DNA from: Candidatus Enterococcus myersii
Lineage (GTDB): Bacteria; Bacillota; Bacilli; Lactobacillales; Enterococcaceae
DNA length: 64,000 nucleotides
Assembly: GCF_017316025.1 (NCBI RefSeq)
Contig: NZ_JAFLVT010000006.1
Coordinates: 1 to 64,000 of the forward strand
Direction of reading: 5' to 3'
The notes under the pieces were generated by a model that saw only the letters and a list, made by a program, of their open reading frames with translations, searched no databases and was not told the origin of the DNA. The position numbers and the translations under genes are program-made. Below, piece by piece: positions 30,873-39,619 of this stretch (positions are counted from its first letter, which is position 1; every line of letters begins with the position of its first letter).

Positions 30873-33869
30873 ATGATAAAACAAGAATGGCGCGCGTTAA
30901 TCAAAAATAAATTTCTTTTAATCGTCTTGGGGATAATTGGCTTGATCCCAGCATTATACAACCTCATCTTTTTAGGTGGACTGTGGAATCCTTACGGAAA
31001 TCTTGATCATTTGCCCGTTGCGGTGGTTAATCAAGATCAACCAATTGTCTATCAAGGCAAACAACTCGCCATTGGTAAAAATTTAACCACTAAATTAAAA
31101 CAAACACACGCATTAGACTTTCATTTTGTCTCCAAAGAACAGGGACAAAAGGGAATTGAAAAAGGAAAATATTATATGATCGTGACGATTCCGGCAAACT
31201 TTTCCAAAAATGCAACGACAATCTTAACTAAGCAGCCAAAGGATATGGAAATTACGTATCAAACCTCTCAGGGTACTAATTTGACTGGGGCTAAAATGTC
31301 AGATTCCGCGATGGCCCAAATAAAAAATCAAGTATCCAGTCAAGTAACCCAAATGTATAGCGAAACATTGCTTTCACAATTTGGCAAAGCCGGCACTGGT
31401 ATGCAAAGCGCAGCAGCAGGCGGCAAAAAATTAGCAGCAGGAACCGACAAATTAAATACTGCCAGCCAGACACTTTCAGATAATTTAACAAAACTAGCTG
31501 CTAGTTCACTAAAATTTTCTGATGGAAGCCACACATTAAATAAAAGTCTGCAACAATATGTCACCGGCGCTAAAAAAGTTGATACCGGCGCTAAAAAACT
31601 TAATCTCGGCATTGCGACTTTAGCGGGTAAAGTGCCGGAGCTAACCGGTGGGATCAGTCAACTGACCGATGGTTCTAAAAAACTTGCCACCGGCGTTTTA
31701 CAATATACAAATGGTGTCGGCACTGTTACAAAGGGATCTAAAAAGCTAACCCGCGGAATCAATCAATTTGCTACAAATATTCCCAGTTTAACGACAGGTG
31801 TGGGGCAATTAGGCGCTGGATCGCAAACGTTGCAAAACGGATTAGGTCAATACACAAATGGCGTACAATCCGTCAGCGACGGCACACAGCAAATTTCAGC
31901 GGGACTGCAGAGTTTAGCTTCAAAAACGAAACAACTGCCTCAACAAGTAAAAGCTTTAAACGAAGGAACTAAAAAAATATCAGCTAGCTTAAGTGCTGTG
32001 CAAATGTCAGTGGCAGAAAAAAATCAGCTTTTAAATTATACCGATAGCGTGAAAAGCTATCTTGCGCAAGTTGCTCAAACATTGGCCACAACTGATTTAA
32101 GCGGTCTAGAAAATATTGCACAGGTCACAGACCTTGTAGCAGAACTTTCTAATCAGTTAAATAGCGTATCAGAAAATGTTGCTGGAATTAATCAGCAAAT
32201 CGAAACTGCAAAACAGAATCTTAGCGCCAACTACCAAACAGATTTAACAACCAATGCAAATGCCATCGTTGCTGCCTTAGCCACAAGCGGTGTGACTTTA
32301 TCCCAAGAACAAAAGGACTTGGTCTTAACAACGATGCAACAACAAGATAGCCAAACTTTGCAGGCCGCAAATCAGCTTTCAATCGATACGACACCACTTT
32401 TTGCTTCACTAACAGTTCAAAAACAAGCTTTAGAAAAACTAACAAGTGGCCTTGCCGCCGTCCAACAAATTCCTGTTACGCAAATAGCTGACTTGAAAAC
32501 TGGTGCAAATCAATTGACCCAAGTCAGCGCTACTGCTAGTAACGGAATTAATAAATCTGTGCAGGGACTTTACGATATTGCCAATCAAGTTGTTCCAGGC
32601 ATCCAAGCAATTGACCAAGGTACAGCAGCATTAAATAAAAATATGCCAACTCTCACGAAAAGTATTCAGCAATTAGCAACTGGCAGTGAACAGCTCACAC
32701 AAGGTGCCACAAAATTAGCAGCACAAGGACAAACAATTAATCAGGGTGCTGGAAATCTAACAAACGGGCTCGCTAATTTACAACAAAAAGTTCCTGTTCT
32801 AAGTGGCGGGGTCAATCAATTAGCCCAAGGCGCAAAACAATTGGCTAGTGGAACTGAGCGCTTGCAGCAACAATCAGCCACGCTTACCCATGGTTCAAAC
32901 CAACTAACAGCTGGCTTAAATCAAGTACAGCAAAAGCTGCCTACTTTGCGTAGTGGCGTGTCTGCTTTACAAAATGGTTCCTTACAATTAGTGAATGGAA
33001 CTGGACAACTAGCAGCAAATGGCGGCAGCATAATTTCAGGTGCGCAAAAATTAGACAGTGGCGCACAACAAATTTCAACAGGCAGTTTCCAACTTGCTAC
33101 AGGTGAAAAACAAGTACAGCAATCTTTAGGAAAAGTCGGAAGTGGGCTAAAGGAAGTGAGCAATCAATTGGCTAGTGGTGCTGATAAAATAAAAGAAATC
33201 AACACGAAGAAAGTTTCAGCTGATGCCATGGCCAAGCCTGTAAGCACTATTCACCAAGATTTTGACTCAGTAGCAAATAATGGGACGGCAATGGCGCCTT
33301 ACATGATGTCTGTCGCCTTATTCATTGGAACCATTACATTTAACTTGCTGTTTGATACTTTTACACCAAAGAAAAAACCGACAAGTGGTTTCGCATGGTG
33401 GGCAAGTAAAGCCTCGATTTTAGGCGCTGTCGGAATTTTTCAAGCTTTAATGGTGTATTTCGTCTTGACCGTCTTTTTAGGTATGACTGTCTTACAGCCA
33501 GTCAAAGTGATTTTGTTTAGCATCCTCGTTTCCCTGACCTTTATGTCGATCGTCACGTTGTTCAATTTATTATTAGGAAAACTTGGTTCATTTTTAATGC
33601 TTATCTTTATGATCATTCAATTGGCAAGTTCTGGTGGAACGTATCCAATCGAATTAAGTGGCGCATTTTATCGGGTTATAAATCCGTTTTTACCAATGAC
33701 TTATTCCATTCGCGCATTACGCGAAGGCATCTCCATCGGAGGCTCACTGTTAGTTGAAACCGGCCTGTTTATCGGGTTATTCCTAATCAGCAATCTCTTG
33801 ATGATCGCCTTTTTTACCAAAAAGAAAAAAGATCCCCGCACTTTTGATGAAGAAATGTCCGAAGTTTAA
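30873..33869 (+). CDS. YhgE/Pip-family membrane protein (phage infection protein-like)
   Basis: A 998-residue membrane protein. One N-terminal transmembrane helix (about 11-33) precedes a large extracellular region. That region starts with the conserved VAVVNQDQP segment and continues (about 170-790) with many repeats of the pattern LxxGxxxLxxG, predicted to form long coiled or helical rods. Five membrane helices end the protein (about 805-985, ABC-2 type). Relatives include Lactococcus Pip (phage receptor) and EsaA of type VII secretion. No esx or ess genes are near, so the function is unknown. GAAGAAGG precedes the ATG. Confidence 0.88.
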   Translation: MIKQEWRALIKNKFLLIVLGIIGLIPALYNLIFLGGLWNPYGNLDHLPVAVVNQDQPIVYQGKQLAIGKNLTTKLKQTHALDFHFVSKEQGQKGIEKGKYYMIVTIPANFSKNATTILTKQPKDMEITYQTSQGTNLTGAKMSDSAMAQIKNQVSSQVTQMYSETLLSQFGKAGTGMQSAAAGGKKLAAGTDKLNTASQTLSDNLTKLAASSLKFSDGSHTLNKSLQQYVTGAKKVDTGAKKLNLGIATLAGKVPELTGGISQLTDGSKKLATGVLQYTNGVGTVTKGSKKLTRGINQFATNIPSLTTGVGQLGAGSQTLQNGLGQYTNGVQSVSDGTQQISAGLQSLASKTKQLPQQVKALNEGTKKISASLSAVQMSVAEKNQLLNYTDSVKSYLAQVAQTLATTDLSGLENIAQVTDLVAELSNQLNSVSENVAGINQQIETAKQNLSANYQTDLTTNANAIVAALATSGVTLSQEQKDLVLTTMQQQDSQTLQAANQLSIDTTPLFASLTVQKQALEKLTSGLAAVQQIPVTQIADLKTGANQLTQVSATASNGINKSVQGLYDIANQVVPGIQAIDQGTAALNKNMPTLTKSIQQLATGSEQLTQGATKLAAQGQTINQGAGNLTNGLANLQQKVPVLSGGVNQLAQGAKQLASGTERLQQQSATLTHGSNQLTAGLNQVQQKLPTLRSGVSALQNGSLQLVNGTGQLAANGGSIISGAQKLDSGAQQISTGSFQLATGEKQVQQSLGKVGSGLKEVSNQLASGADKIKEINTKKVSADAMAKPVSTIHQDFDSVANNGTAMAPYMMSVALFIGTITFNLLFDTFTPKKKPTSGFAWWASKASILGAVGIFQALMVYFVLTVFLGMTVLQPVKVILFSILVSLTFMSIVTLFNLLLGKLGSFLMLIFMIIQLASSGGTYPIELSGAFYRVINPFLPMTYSIRALREGISIGGSLLVETGLFIGLFLISNLLMIAFFTKKKKDPRTFDEEMSEV

Positions 33870-33963
33870 AAAGCGGGCGTGTGAATCTATGAAAATGGTC
33901 TAGCGGATAAATTTAAGTTATTGCTACCACTTTTTTACAGTGAAACCAGCTAAAAGGCTAATA

Positions 33964-33996
33964 AAAAGACAGAAGGATTTTTCCTTCTGTCTTTTA
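33964..33996. terminator. Bidirectional terminator
   Basis: AAAAGACAGAAGG pairs with CCTTCTGTCTTTT around a five-base loop, between converging genes. Confidence 0.88.
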
Positions 33997-34022
33997 AAAT
34001 TTATAAATTGTAAACTGAAATT

Positions 34023-34655
34023 TTATTTTACTTTGTTAGCAAAATCTAGCAACTGTTGCTTATCGTAAAGTTGATGATTGCATTTGTTGCTGTCGACGCA
34101 AATATAGTTACCACGTTTGGTATACGTACCGTCGCCGCCTTTTTTAGTCGTGGCTAAAAATAGCGCCACTTCACTAGTTTTATGACAAATGGAACAAACA
34201 TTTTTCAAAATATTACTAGAAAAATTGCCTTTTAACCCTTTTAGGGCACCATTTTCATAATACAGCATAAATTTTTGCTGCTGTCCCGGATCGTTCCAGC
34301 CAATATAGGTGTGCTCTTTTAAATCCATCGCGTCAAAATTTGGTAAACGCAATTTTTTCGTCTTGCGAAAGACTTTTTCCACTTGTTTAGCACTTGGCGC
34401 AACAAAAGGCGTCACTTGTTCTTTTAATTCGTTTAAATAACGTTCAGCTGCGGCTTTTGTCAAATGTGGATTTAAAATAAATTGCACCAATGCTGCTTTT
34501 TTTGCAGAATCTTCCGGCAAAATGGTATTAATTTTTTCAGTTGTTAAAGCCTGTACGGCGTTGACTGTTTGTTTGTCATTGACGGATTGATAGACATTAA
34601 TCAAATCGTCGATGTCTTTTGCTAAAGCAAAAAATTGATAAGGTTCTAAATTCAT
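34023..34655 (-). CDS. FusB/FusC-family EF-G-binding protein
   Basis: A 210-residue two-domain protein: an N-terminal helical bundle (1-80) and a C-terminal treble-clef zinc domain with CSICH near residue 160 and CVDSNKC near residue 195. These match FusB-type proteins, which bind EF-G, free it from the ribosome and give fusidic acid tolerance. Whether this homologue protects against fusidic acid or only recycles EF-G is not visible. ATG 34655 follows AAAGGA. The leader holds a hairpin and short open frame that look like an attenuator. Confidence 0.83.
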   Translation of the reverse strand: MNLEPYQFFALAKDIDDLINVYQSVNDKQTVNAVQALTTEKINTILPEDSAKKAALVQFILNPHLTKAAAERYLNELKEQVTPFVAPSAKQVEKVFRKTKKLRLPNFDAMDLKEHTYIGWNDPGQQQKFMLYYENGALKGLKGNFSSNILKNVCSICHKTSEVALFLATTKKGGDGTYTKRGNYICVDSNKCNHQLYDKQQLLDFANKVK

Positions 34656-34662
34656 AAGATTT

Positions 34663-34795
34663 TCCTTTCTCCAAACCGCTGATGCGCAGAAGAAAGTCAC
34701 AACTGCGCCATCAGTCTAACTGCCAGCCAATTGTGCGTACAGAAGATACAAATCGTATCATGTGACCACCACCTTGTTCTAATCTTCGTTATCAT
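34663..34795 (-). promoter_or_regulatory. Possible uORF attenuator before the FusB-like gene
   Basis: A minus-strand frame of 32 codons (from ATG 34795) ends with TGA at 34697-34699. Its last codons lie in the 5' arm of a hairpin, TGATGGCGCAG with CTGCGCATCA. The hairpin loop CTTTCTTC (34689-34696) can instead pair with GGAGAAAG (34665-34672), which is the ribosome site of the FusB-like gene. A ribosome on the uORF could therefore change access to that site. All of this is inferred from pairing. Confidence 0.35.
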
Positions 34796-34869
34796 ACCCG
34801 CATTTTCTAAAAAAAGCAACGGCCCTACGCCGGTAGTCAAAAAAGAAAAAAATTGATAGAGTAGAAATA

Positions 34870-35056
34870 GAAAAGCTTTAGGAACTTGGTCAGCTCTCAA
34901 GCAATAAGATGAACTCTTGATAAATTGTTCTTCAAATTTCTCAAGAGTTTGGCTTATTGTTGCCGAGAGTTAGTTCATAAAGCTAGACAATTAGAAAAGC
35001 TTTAGAAACTCGTTTAACTTCCAAGCAATAAGACGGAATTTTAATAAATTGCACTG
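34870..35056. repeat. Family A palindrome and a truncated second copy
   Basis: 34870-34988 is a full unit (GAAAAGCTTTAGGAACTTGG ... AGAGTTAGTTCATAAAGCTAGAC, given in parts). 34993-35056 is only the left half of another (GAAAAGCTTTAGAAACTCG ... AATAAATTGC) and runs straight into the ribosome site of the next gene. With the attenuator region it fills 34656-35072. Confidence 0.8.
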
Positions 35057-35072
35057 TATAAGGAGGAAGCCC

Positions 35073-35771
35073 ATGAAAGTTTTATTTATTTTTGATGACG
35101 GTATTTTTTCAACTTTTTTTGTTTATGATTTGCAGGATAAGGGTTCTTTATGGCGCGTTAGTCCTGAAATCATGCTCCACAACATTACCTTGGGAGAATT
35201 GTATGTTAAAAATTCGATCACTGATTTTTTAAAATACTTCTCGGTTGCATTTTCTCAGTCGGTAACAAAATACTTCATCTTGAAAAAAGAAGAGGGATTA
35301 GCCGCGATTAAAGAAGCCGGTCTGGATACAGATGGCACCTTAACGATTACAGTTGAAAAAGATTTTACCGCTTTAAAAAACGGCCAAAAATTTTTATTAG
35401 GTCCGCAAAAGTTGTCTTTGACAGAAATTGATGCCTATATTAGCTATCAAATTGACGAAGATAAGTCTTTTGACGTTTTTAGCCGCCAGGAAGATTTGAT
35501 TGGTTTTATGAAATGGAAGACCGTCACGCCCAGTCTTAGCGCTATTACGCAAAACTTTGGTACAGTCAAAGAGCACACCAAAAGCAATCTCGGCTTACGA
35601 GATATGTTAAAACTTGGTACAGGTTATTTGGCCAAAGGCAACGCCCGCATGCAAAAAATAAATGTTCCCACCCCAGGAAGTTACACCGTATCCGGTGATT
35701 TTCCTTATCGCTTAGACAAAATAAATTGGGCCAAAAATACCATTCAGCTCCATCGGGATTTACAAGCTTAA
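35073..35771 (+). CDS. Possible degenerate LytR-CpsA-Psr (LCP) domain protein
   Basis: A 232-residue protein starting at ATG 35073 after AAGGAGG. I do not recognise it with certainty. Residues 75-160 line up with the middle of LCP domains: a YFILKKEEGLAAIKEAGLD strand, VEKDFTALKNGQKFLLGPQKL, then DAYISYQ...DVFSRQEDLIGFM, where LCP enzymes have LAYVRYR...GRxxRQQ. The arginine of the RYR motif is missing and there is no membrane anchor, so it is probably not a wall-polymer ligase. A binding role or decay are both possible. Confidence 0.45.
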   Translation: MKVLFIFDDGIFSTFFVYDLQDKGSLWRVSPEIMLHNITLGELYVKNSITDFLKYFSVAFSQSVTKYFILKKEEGLAAIKEAGLDTDGTLTITVEKDFTALKNGQKFLLGPQKLSLTEIDAYISYQIDEDKSFDVFSRQEDLIGFMKWKTVTPSLSAITQNFGTVKEHTKSNLGLRDMLKLGTGYLAKGNARMQKINVPTPGSYTVSGDFPYRLDKINWAKNTIQLHRDLQA

Positions 35772-35784
35772 ATAAGTGTGAGAC

Positions 35785-35823
35785 AAAAAAAGTGATGATA
35801 CCCAGACGTATCATCACTTTTTT
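35785..35823. terminator. Bidirectional terminator
   Basis: AAAAAGTGATGATAC pairs with GTATCATCACTTTTT around a six-base loop, between converging genes. Confidence 0.9.
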
Positions 35824-35826
35824 GCT

Positions 35827-36777
35827 TTATTTTTTATCGGTTGCGTCCCAAACTTGTTTAATGGCTGGAATATTGCCGATTTCCGTTAAGTTACTTGGTA
35901 GGATAACCGTATTGTGATTATTTTCCACCACGTGTTTAAAGGCTTCAATGCCTAAATAAGATAACATTTTTTCATCCAATTCACTCTCTTGGATGGCTTG
36001 GTTGATCTCTTTAATACGTTGTTTTTCAGCTTCTGTTACGACACGAATGCGTTCGGCTTCAGCAGCGGCATCGATTTTAATGCGCTCCGCTCTGGCAGTG
36101 GCATCAATTTTGGTTTGCTTGGCCCGCGCGGCGGCATCAATTTCCATCTCAGAGGCTTTGGCTTCAGAGTCCAAAATGACAGATTGTTTTTTACCTTCTG
36201 AAATTGTGATCAAGGATTCTTTGTCGCGGCTAGCTGTGATGAGCTTGTTCATGGAATTCACGATTTCATCGGAAACTGAAATTTCCCCAATATTAATGCG
36301 GTCAATGGACAAGCCGTAGCCCGCCGTAATATCTTTGACACTTTCAAATAGCGCCACATTGATTTCTTCGGTCCCATTTAAGACTTCGTTTAAATCCATT
36401 TTCCCAATGATACCCCGTAAATTAGACTGACAATCTTGGATCATGGAAACTACAGAATTTTGGTTATCGTATACAAAAGCACGGACGTCGGTTACGTGAT
36501 ATTTAATCGCTTCATCAATTTCAACGATAACATTGTCTTTTGTGATTACGCTTTGCGGATCAATTTGAATCGGAATTTGTTTTAAAGAAACCCGCTGCTT
36601 GACGTTGTACAAAACGGGGATCAAAAAATGTAAACCCGGATCAAGCGATTTCACATACTTCCCAAAGCTTTCAACTACTTTAACTTCCCCTTGCTCGACG
36701 ATAATAATCATTTGCGACAAAATTAAAATAATTAAACCAATCAATAAGATAACAAAAAAGATACTAAAAATTGCCAA
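35827..36777 (-). CDS. SPFH/stomatin-prohibitin family protein (QmcA-like)
   Basis: A 316-residue membrane-scaffold protein. One N-terminal transmembrane segment (about 4-24) precedes the SPFH domain (about 25-190, VEQGEVKVVESFGKY, PGLHFLIP). A long coiled coil follows (about 195-265) rich in the repeat (A/D)AxARAxxxKIDA. Such proteins organise membrane microdomains. No ATG fits; TTG 36777 is the likely start and overlaps the upstream NfeD-like gene by 14 bp. The NfeD/stomatin pairing is conserved across bacteria. Confidence 0.87.
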   Translation of the reverse strand: MAIFSIFFVILLIGLIILILSQMIIIVEQGEVKVVESFGKYVKSLDPGLHFLIPVLYNVKQRVSLKQIPIQIDPQSVITKDNVIVEIDEAIKYHVTDVRAFVYDNQNSVVSMIQDCQSNLRGIIGKMDLNEVLNGTEEINVALFESVKDITAGYGLSIDRINIGEISVSDEIVNSMNKLITASRDKESLITISEGKKQSVILDSEAKASEMEIDAAARAKQTKIDATARAERIKIDAAAEAERIRVVTEAEKQRIKEINQAIQESELDEKMLSYLGIEAFKHVVENNHNTVILPSNLTEIGNIPAIKQVWDATDKK

Positions 36778-36994
36778 TGTAATTCACATCACTTTCGTAT
36801 AATGTATTGTTCACTTTTACCAATAGTGCATTAGGGGTGTAGTCGATAACTTCTAACATATCCCCAACTGCCGGCAAACCTGCAACCACTCTATAATCAT
36901 ACCAGCTGCCAAAAATCCTGACACTGCCAGTAAAACTTTCTTTCGTTGTCCGAAAGCATTTGCCTAACGTTTTTTCCATTTGATAATCTGCCAA
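36764..36994 (-). CDS. Minimal NfeD-like OB-fold protein
   Basis: A 76-residue protein consisting only of the NfeD C-terminal OB fold (GSVRIFGSWYDYRVVAG, then VGDMLEVIDYTPNALLVK). NfeD proteins usually also have membrane helices, and long forms a protease domain; all are missing here. AGGAGG is 12 bp before TTG 36994. ATG 36979 is an alternative. It overlaps the SPFH gene and is probably translationally coupled to it, so it likely works with that protein at the membrane. Confidence 0.68.
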   Translation of the reverse strand: MADYQMEKTLGKCFRTTKESFTGSVRIFGSWYDYRVVAGLPAVGDMLEVIDYTPNALLVKVNNTLYESDVNYIGNF

Positions 36995-37153
36995 CGAATT
37001 TGCCCACCTCCTGTTACCAGCCAAACCTAAAACCCCAACGTGATTGCAATCATTATACCACTTGCAAAATGCTCTTAGTGAATCATTTGTTAATTAACAG
37101 CTTTTTCGTCTAAAATAGAAGCATCATAAAAAATCAGACAAGGAGGTAAGCCC

Positions 37154-38068
37154 ATGGCTTTTTTTAAAAAAGAACCCACGCAAGCAGAATTATTAAAACA
37201 AACGCTAACCTCTTGGCTTATTCAAAATGCAGGCAACGAGATTTTGTTAGCTGATTTAAATGAATGCCTTTACCAAAATAACTTTTTTTCCCTGCATTAT
37301 TTTGCCCAGGTTGGTTTTCAAGCGGAAAATAAACAAGCCGTCTTAACGGCACGGGTAAAAAAAGACGCCGTAAAAAAATTAAATCAGCTAAAAGAAGCGG
37401 ATTTTAACGCCGAATTTACTAGTACCAAAATACAAAAATCAATTTTAGACGGTATTCTTACCAGTGAGAGCTCCTATTTTCGCCTGTATGTCGCACCTTC
37501 TGCTTTAAAATGTGGCACCGACTTATTAAAAACATTCGCTGAAACCAAAATTTATCAAGCGGATAAAAAAACTGGGGCTTTTGTTGCCAGCAGCATCCAA
37601 GAATTGCTTTATTTATGCTACCGTTTTGATTTAGCGCAAAATCCGCAACTAGCGGTTAAAAATCTTTCTTTAACTAAACTTGTGCCAGCTTCTGTTACCG
37701 CACCAATTTTAACGACTTTGACTGCCATTTACAATAACACGATTTCAGAAGTTGATTTACAGTATTTATTCACGTGGGTGCTACAATACAGCGCTACGAT
37801 TACGGCTACCAGCACACTGTTTGCCTCTTATTCCGCCAGCGCTTTGCCGCCAGAAGTCTTGGCTAAAACACAGGCGATCGTTCGTGAGCTGTCCAAAAAT
37901 TTTGCCGCCAGCACCACTGTCTTAACGCCTCATGCAACGCAAGATGCACTGGGTGTCACTAGCCAATTACTTAAGCAAATTCCCGCCTTATTTGAAGAAG
38001 CCAACGAAAAAATGACCACTTTAAGGCAAAAGCTGCAAGCAGCCGCTGAAGATGAAAATAAGCCATAA
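37154..38068 (+). CDS. Protein of unknown function, 304 residues
   Basis: A soluble protein with no signal peptide or membrane segment. The N-terminal ~110 residues are mixed alpha/beta (ADLNECLYQNNFFSLHYFAQ). The rest is alanine- and threonine-rich and mostly helical. I recognise no motif or family. AAGGAGG is at good spacing before ATG 37154, and a possible promoter (TTGTTA, 18 bp, TAAAAT near 37085-37114) precedes it. It stands alone. The strong ribosome site suggests it is well expressed. Confidence 0.6.
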   Translation: MAFFKKEPTQAELLKQTLTSWLIQNAGNEILLADLNECLYQNNFFSLHYFAQVGFQAENKQAVLTARVKKDAVKKLNQLKEADFNAEFTSTKIQKSILDGILTSESSYFRLYVAPSALKCGTDLLKTFAETKIYQADKKTGAFVASSIQELLYLCYRFDLAQNPQLAVKNLSLTKLVPASVTAPILTTLTAIYNNTISEVDLQYLFTWVLQYSATITATSTLFASYSASALPPEVLAKTQAIVRELSKNFAASTTVLTPHATQDALGVTSQLLKQIPALFEEANEKMTTLRQKLQAAAEDENKP

Positions 38069-38150
38069 CCTGACTGTTACGCCTTAAGCTTTTTTTCATG
38101 TCTACTGCTGTAAAATCAACTTTTTATTGTAACAAAAAATGTGACAAAAA

Positions 38151-38166
38151 AGTTTCATGTGAAACA
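38151..38166. promoter_or_regulatory. parS-like ParB binding site
   Basis: AGTTTCATGTGAAACA differs from the Firmicute parS consensus TGTTTCACGTGAAACA at two positions, and the 14-bp core GTTTCATGTGAAAC is palindromic apart from one central T. It is intergenic and about 20 kb from dnaA, as expected for an origin-proximal parS. It is the only such site I found in the window. Confidence 0.7.
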
Positions 38167-38272
38167 TTTGCTTGCTTACCTCTTTTTTGCAGCGTAAAAA
38201 AACACCTGAAAGCAAAAATTCGCTTTTTATTTGTCTTTGGAGTACCCTTATGAAAAATAAGCGAGGTGTATT

Positions 38273-39466
38273 ATGAAAACTGTACTTCAGAACGTCAGAA
38301 TTGAAACAGATTATCTAAAAAACGCTGGTTTCACTTATGGAACCAAGACCAAAAAAGTAGCGATTACTTTTGAAGATGGTGTGATTACTGCTGTTAGTGA
38401 TTCAGAGGAATCTTTTGATCCTAAAAGCGCCATAATTGATGGTAAAAATGCTTTAGTCCTACCGCAGTTACGCGAAATGCATGTGCATTTTGATAAAAGT
38501 AAATTAGGGATTCCTTGGTATCCCGTTGAACCAGCTGATAGCTTGGTGCAGCGTTTTACCAAAGAATTTGAATATTTAGAAAGTGCGCCTTTATCTTTTG
38601 AAGAGCGCATGAAAAACTTAATTGAATTAGAGCTGGCTCATGGTGTAACTCATTTTCGCTCCCACATCGACATTCATCCCAAGGTTGGCCAACGCTACTT
38701 GGAATCTGCGCAAAAAGTTTTAAGTGCGTATACTGATAAATTGGATTATGAATTGGTTGCTTTTCCGCAGCATGGTCTGCTTTTATCTGATGCCTATGAT
38801 GAGATGAAAACAGCGCTGCGCAATGGTGCTACTTTAGTTGGCGGGGTCGATCCGGTCTCCCTTGACCAAAACTTAGCTCTTTCTTTAAATCAAACTTTTG
38901 AATTAGCCACTCAATTTAATGTGCCCATGGATTTACACATTCACGAACGCGGTGATAATGCGCGGGCATTCTTTTCTAAATTGTTGGAGCTGACCAAAGA
39001 AGCAAACTGGCAAAATAAAGTAACGATTAGTCACGCTTATGGTTTAAGAGACTTAGCTGGTACAGAACAAGATGAACTTTTTAGTGCCTTAGCAGAAAAT
39101 GGGATTACGATTATTTCCAGCATTCCTTTAAATTTTGTTATTCCACCATTAACCAAACTAAAAGCTGCCGGTGTCAAAACCTTTATTGGCTGCGATAACA
39201 TCTATGATTGCTGGTCACCTTTTGGCAATGGTGATGTGATGGATAAATTAAATCGCTATGCTGAAATTTTTGACCAACTATCACAAGAAGAATTAACCGA
39301 AAGTTTGGAACTTGTAACCGGCCAAAAAGCGCTGGCTTTAGATGGCTGGCTTAAAGTGGGGATGGCAGCTAATTTCACTTTAGTAAACGCTGACTCTACG
39401 GCAGAATTTGTCGCCCGTAAAATTCCGGTTTCGGCCAGTTACTTCAACGGAAAACAAGTAAAATAG
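38273..39466 (+). CDS. Amidohydrolase, cytosine deaminase-like
   Basis: A 397-residue metal-dependent hydrolase of the amidohydrolase superfamily. Metal ligands are likely in MHVHFDKSKLG (HxH), DLHIHERGD, ISHAY and GCDNIYDCW. The HxHxDKs and late CDNxxD pattern resembles cytosine deaminase/CodA relatives, which also include ammelide and isoxanthopterin deaminases. The true substrate cannot be read from the sequence. GCGAGGTG precedes the ATG. It is monocistronic and ends in a very long terminator. Confidence 0.8.
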   Translation: MKTVLQNVRIETDYLKNAGFTYGTKTKKVAITFEDGVITAVSDSEESFDPKSAIIDGKNALVLPQLREMHVHFDKSKLGIPWYPVEPADSLVQRFTKEFEYLESAPLSFEERMKNLIELELAHGVTHFRSHIDIHPKVGQRYLESAQKVLSAYTDKLDYELVAFPQHGLLLSDAYDEMKTALRNGATLVGGVDPVSLDQNLALSLNQTFELATQFNVPMDLHIHERGDNARAFFSKLLELTKEANWQNKVTISHAYGLRDLAGTEQDELFSALAENGITIISSIPLNFVIPPLTKLKAAGVKTFIGCDNIYDCWSPFGNGDVMDKLNRYAEIFDQLSQEELTESLELVTGQKALALDGWLKVGMAANFTLVNADSTAEFVARKIPVSASYFNGKQVK

Positions 39467-39467
39467 T

Positions 39468-39562
39468 AAAAAGACCTGGCAGAAATGGTGAAAGTAGCAA
39501 AAAGTTAGACGACAAAACTAACTTTTTTTGCTACCGCCTTTCATTTTGCCGGTCTTTTTTTT
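39468..39562 (+). terminator. Long terminator hairpin of the amidohydrolase gene
   Basis: A stem of more than 35 bp with few mismatches, AAAAAGACC/GGTCTTTTT at the base and AAAAAGTTAG/CTAACTTTTT near the loop, followed by eight T. Confidence 0.9.
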
Positions 39563-39570
39563 CTAAAAAA

Positions 39571-39604
39571 TGGTAGCGGTGCTGACTTGTCAACACCGCT
39601 ACCA
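39571..39604 (-). terminator. Terminator of the WxL operon
   Basis: TGGTAGCGGTG pairs perfectly with CACCGCTACCA. On the minus strand a T-run follows. Confidence 0.9.
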
Positions 39605-39619
39605 CTTTAAAAGATATTT

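Noticed and set aside
34697-34900. 67-codon frame upstream of the FusB-like gene as a protein gene
   Set aside because: Its 5' part runs into a repeat and no ribosome site is seen; only its 3' part is discussed as a possible uORF.
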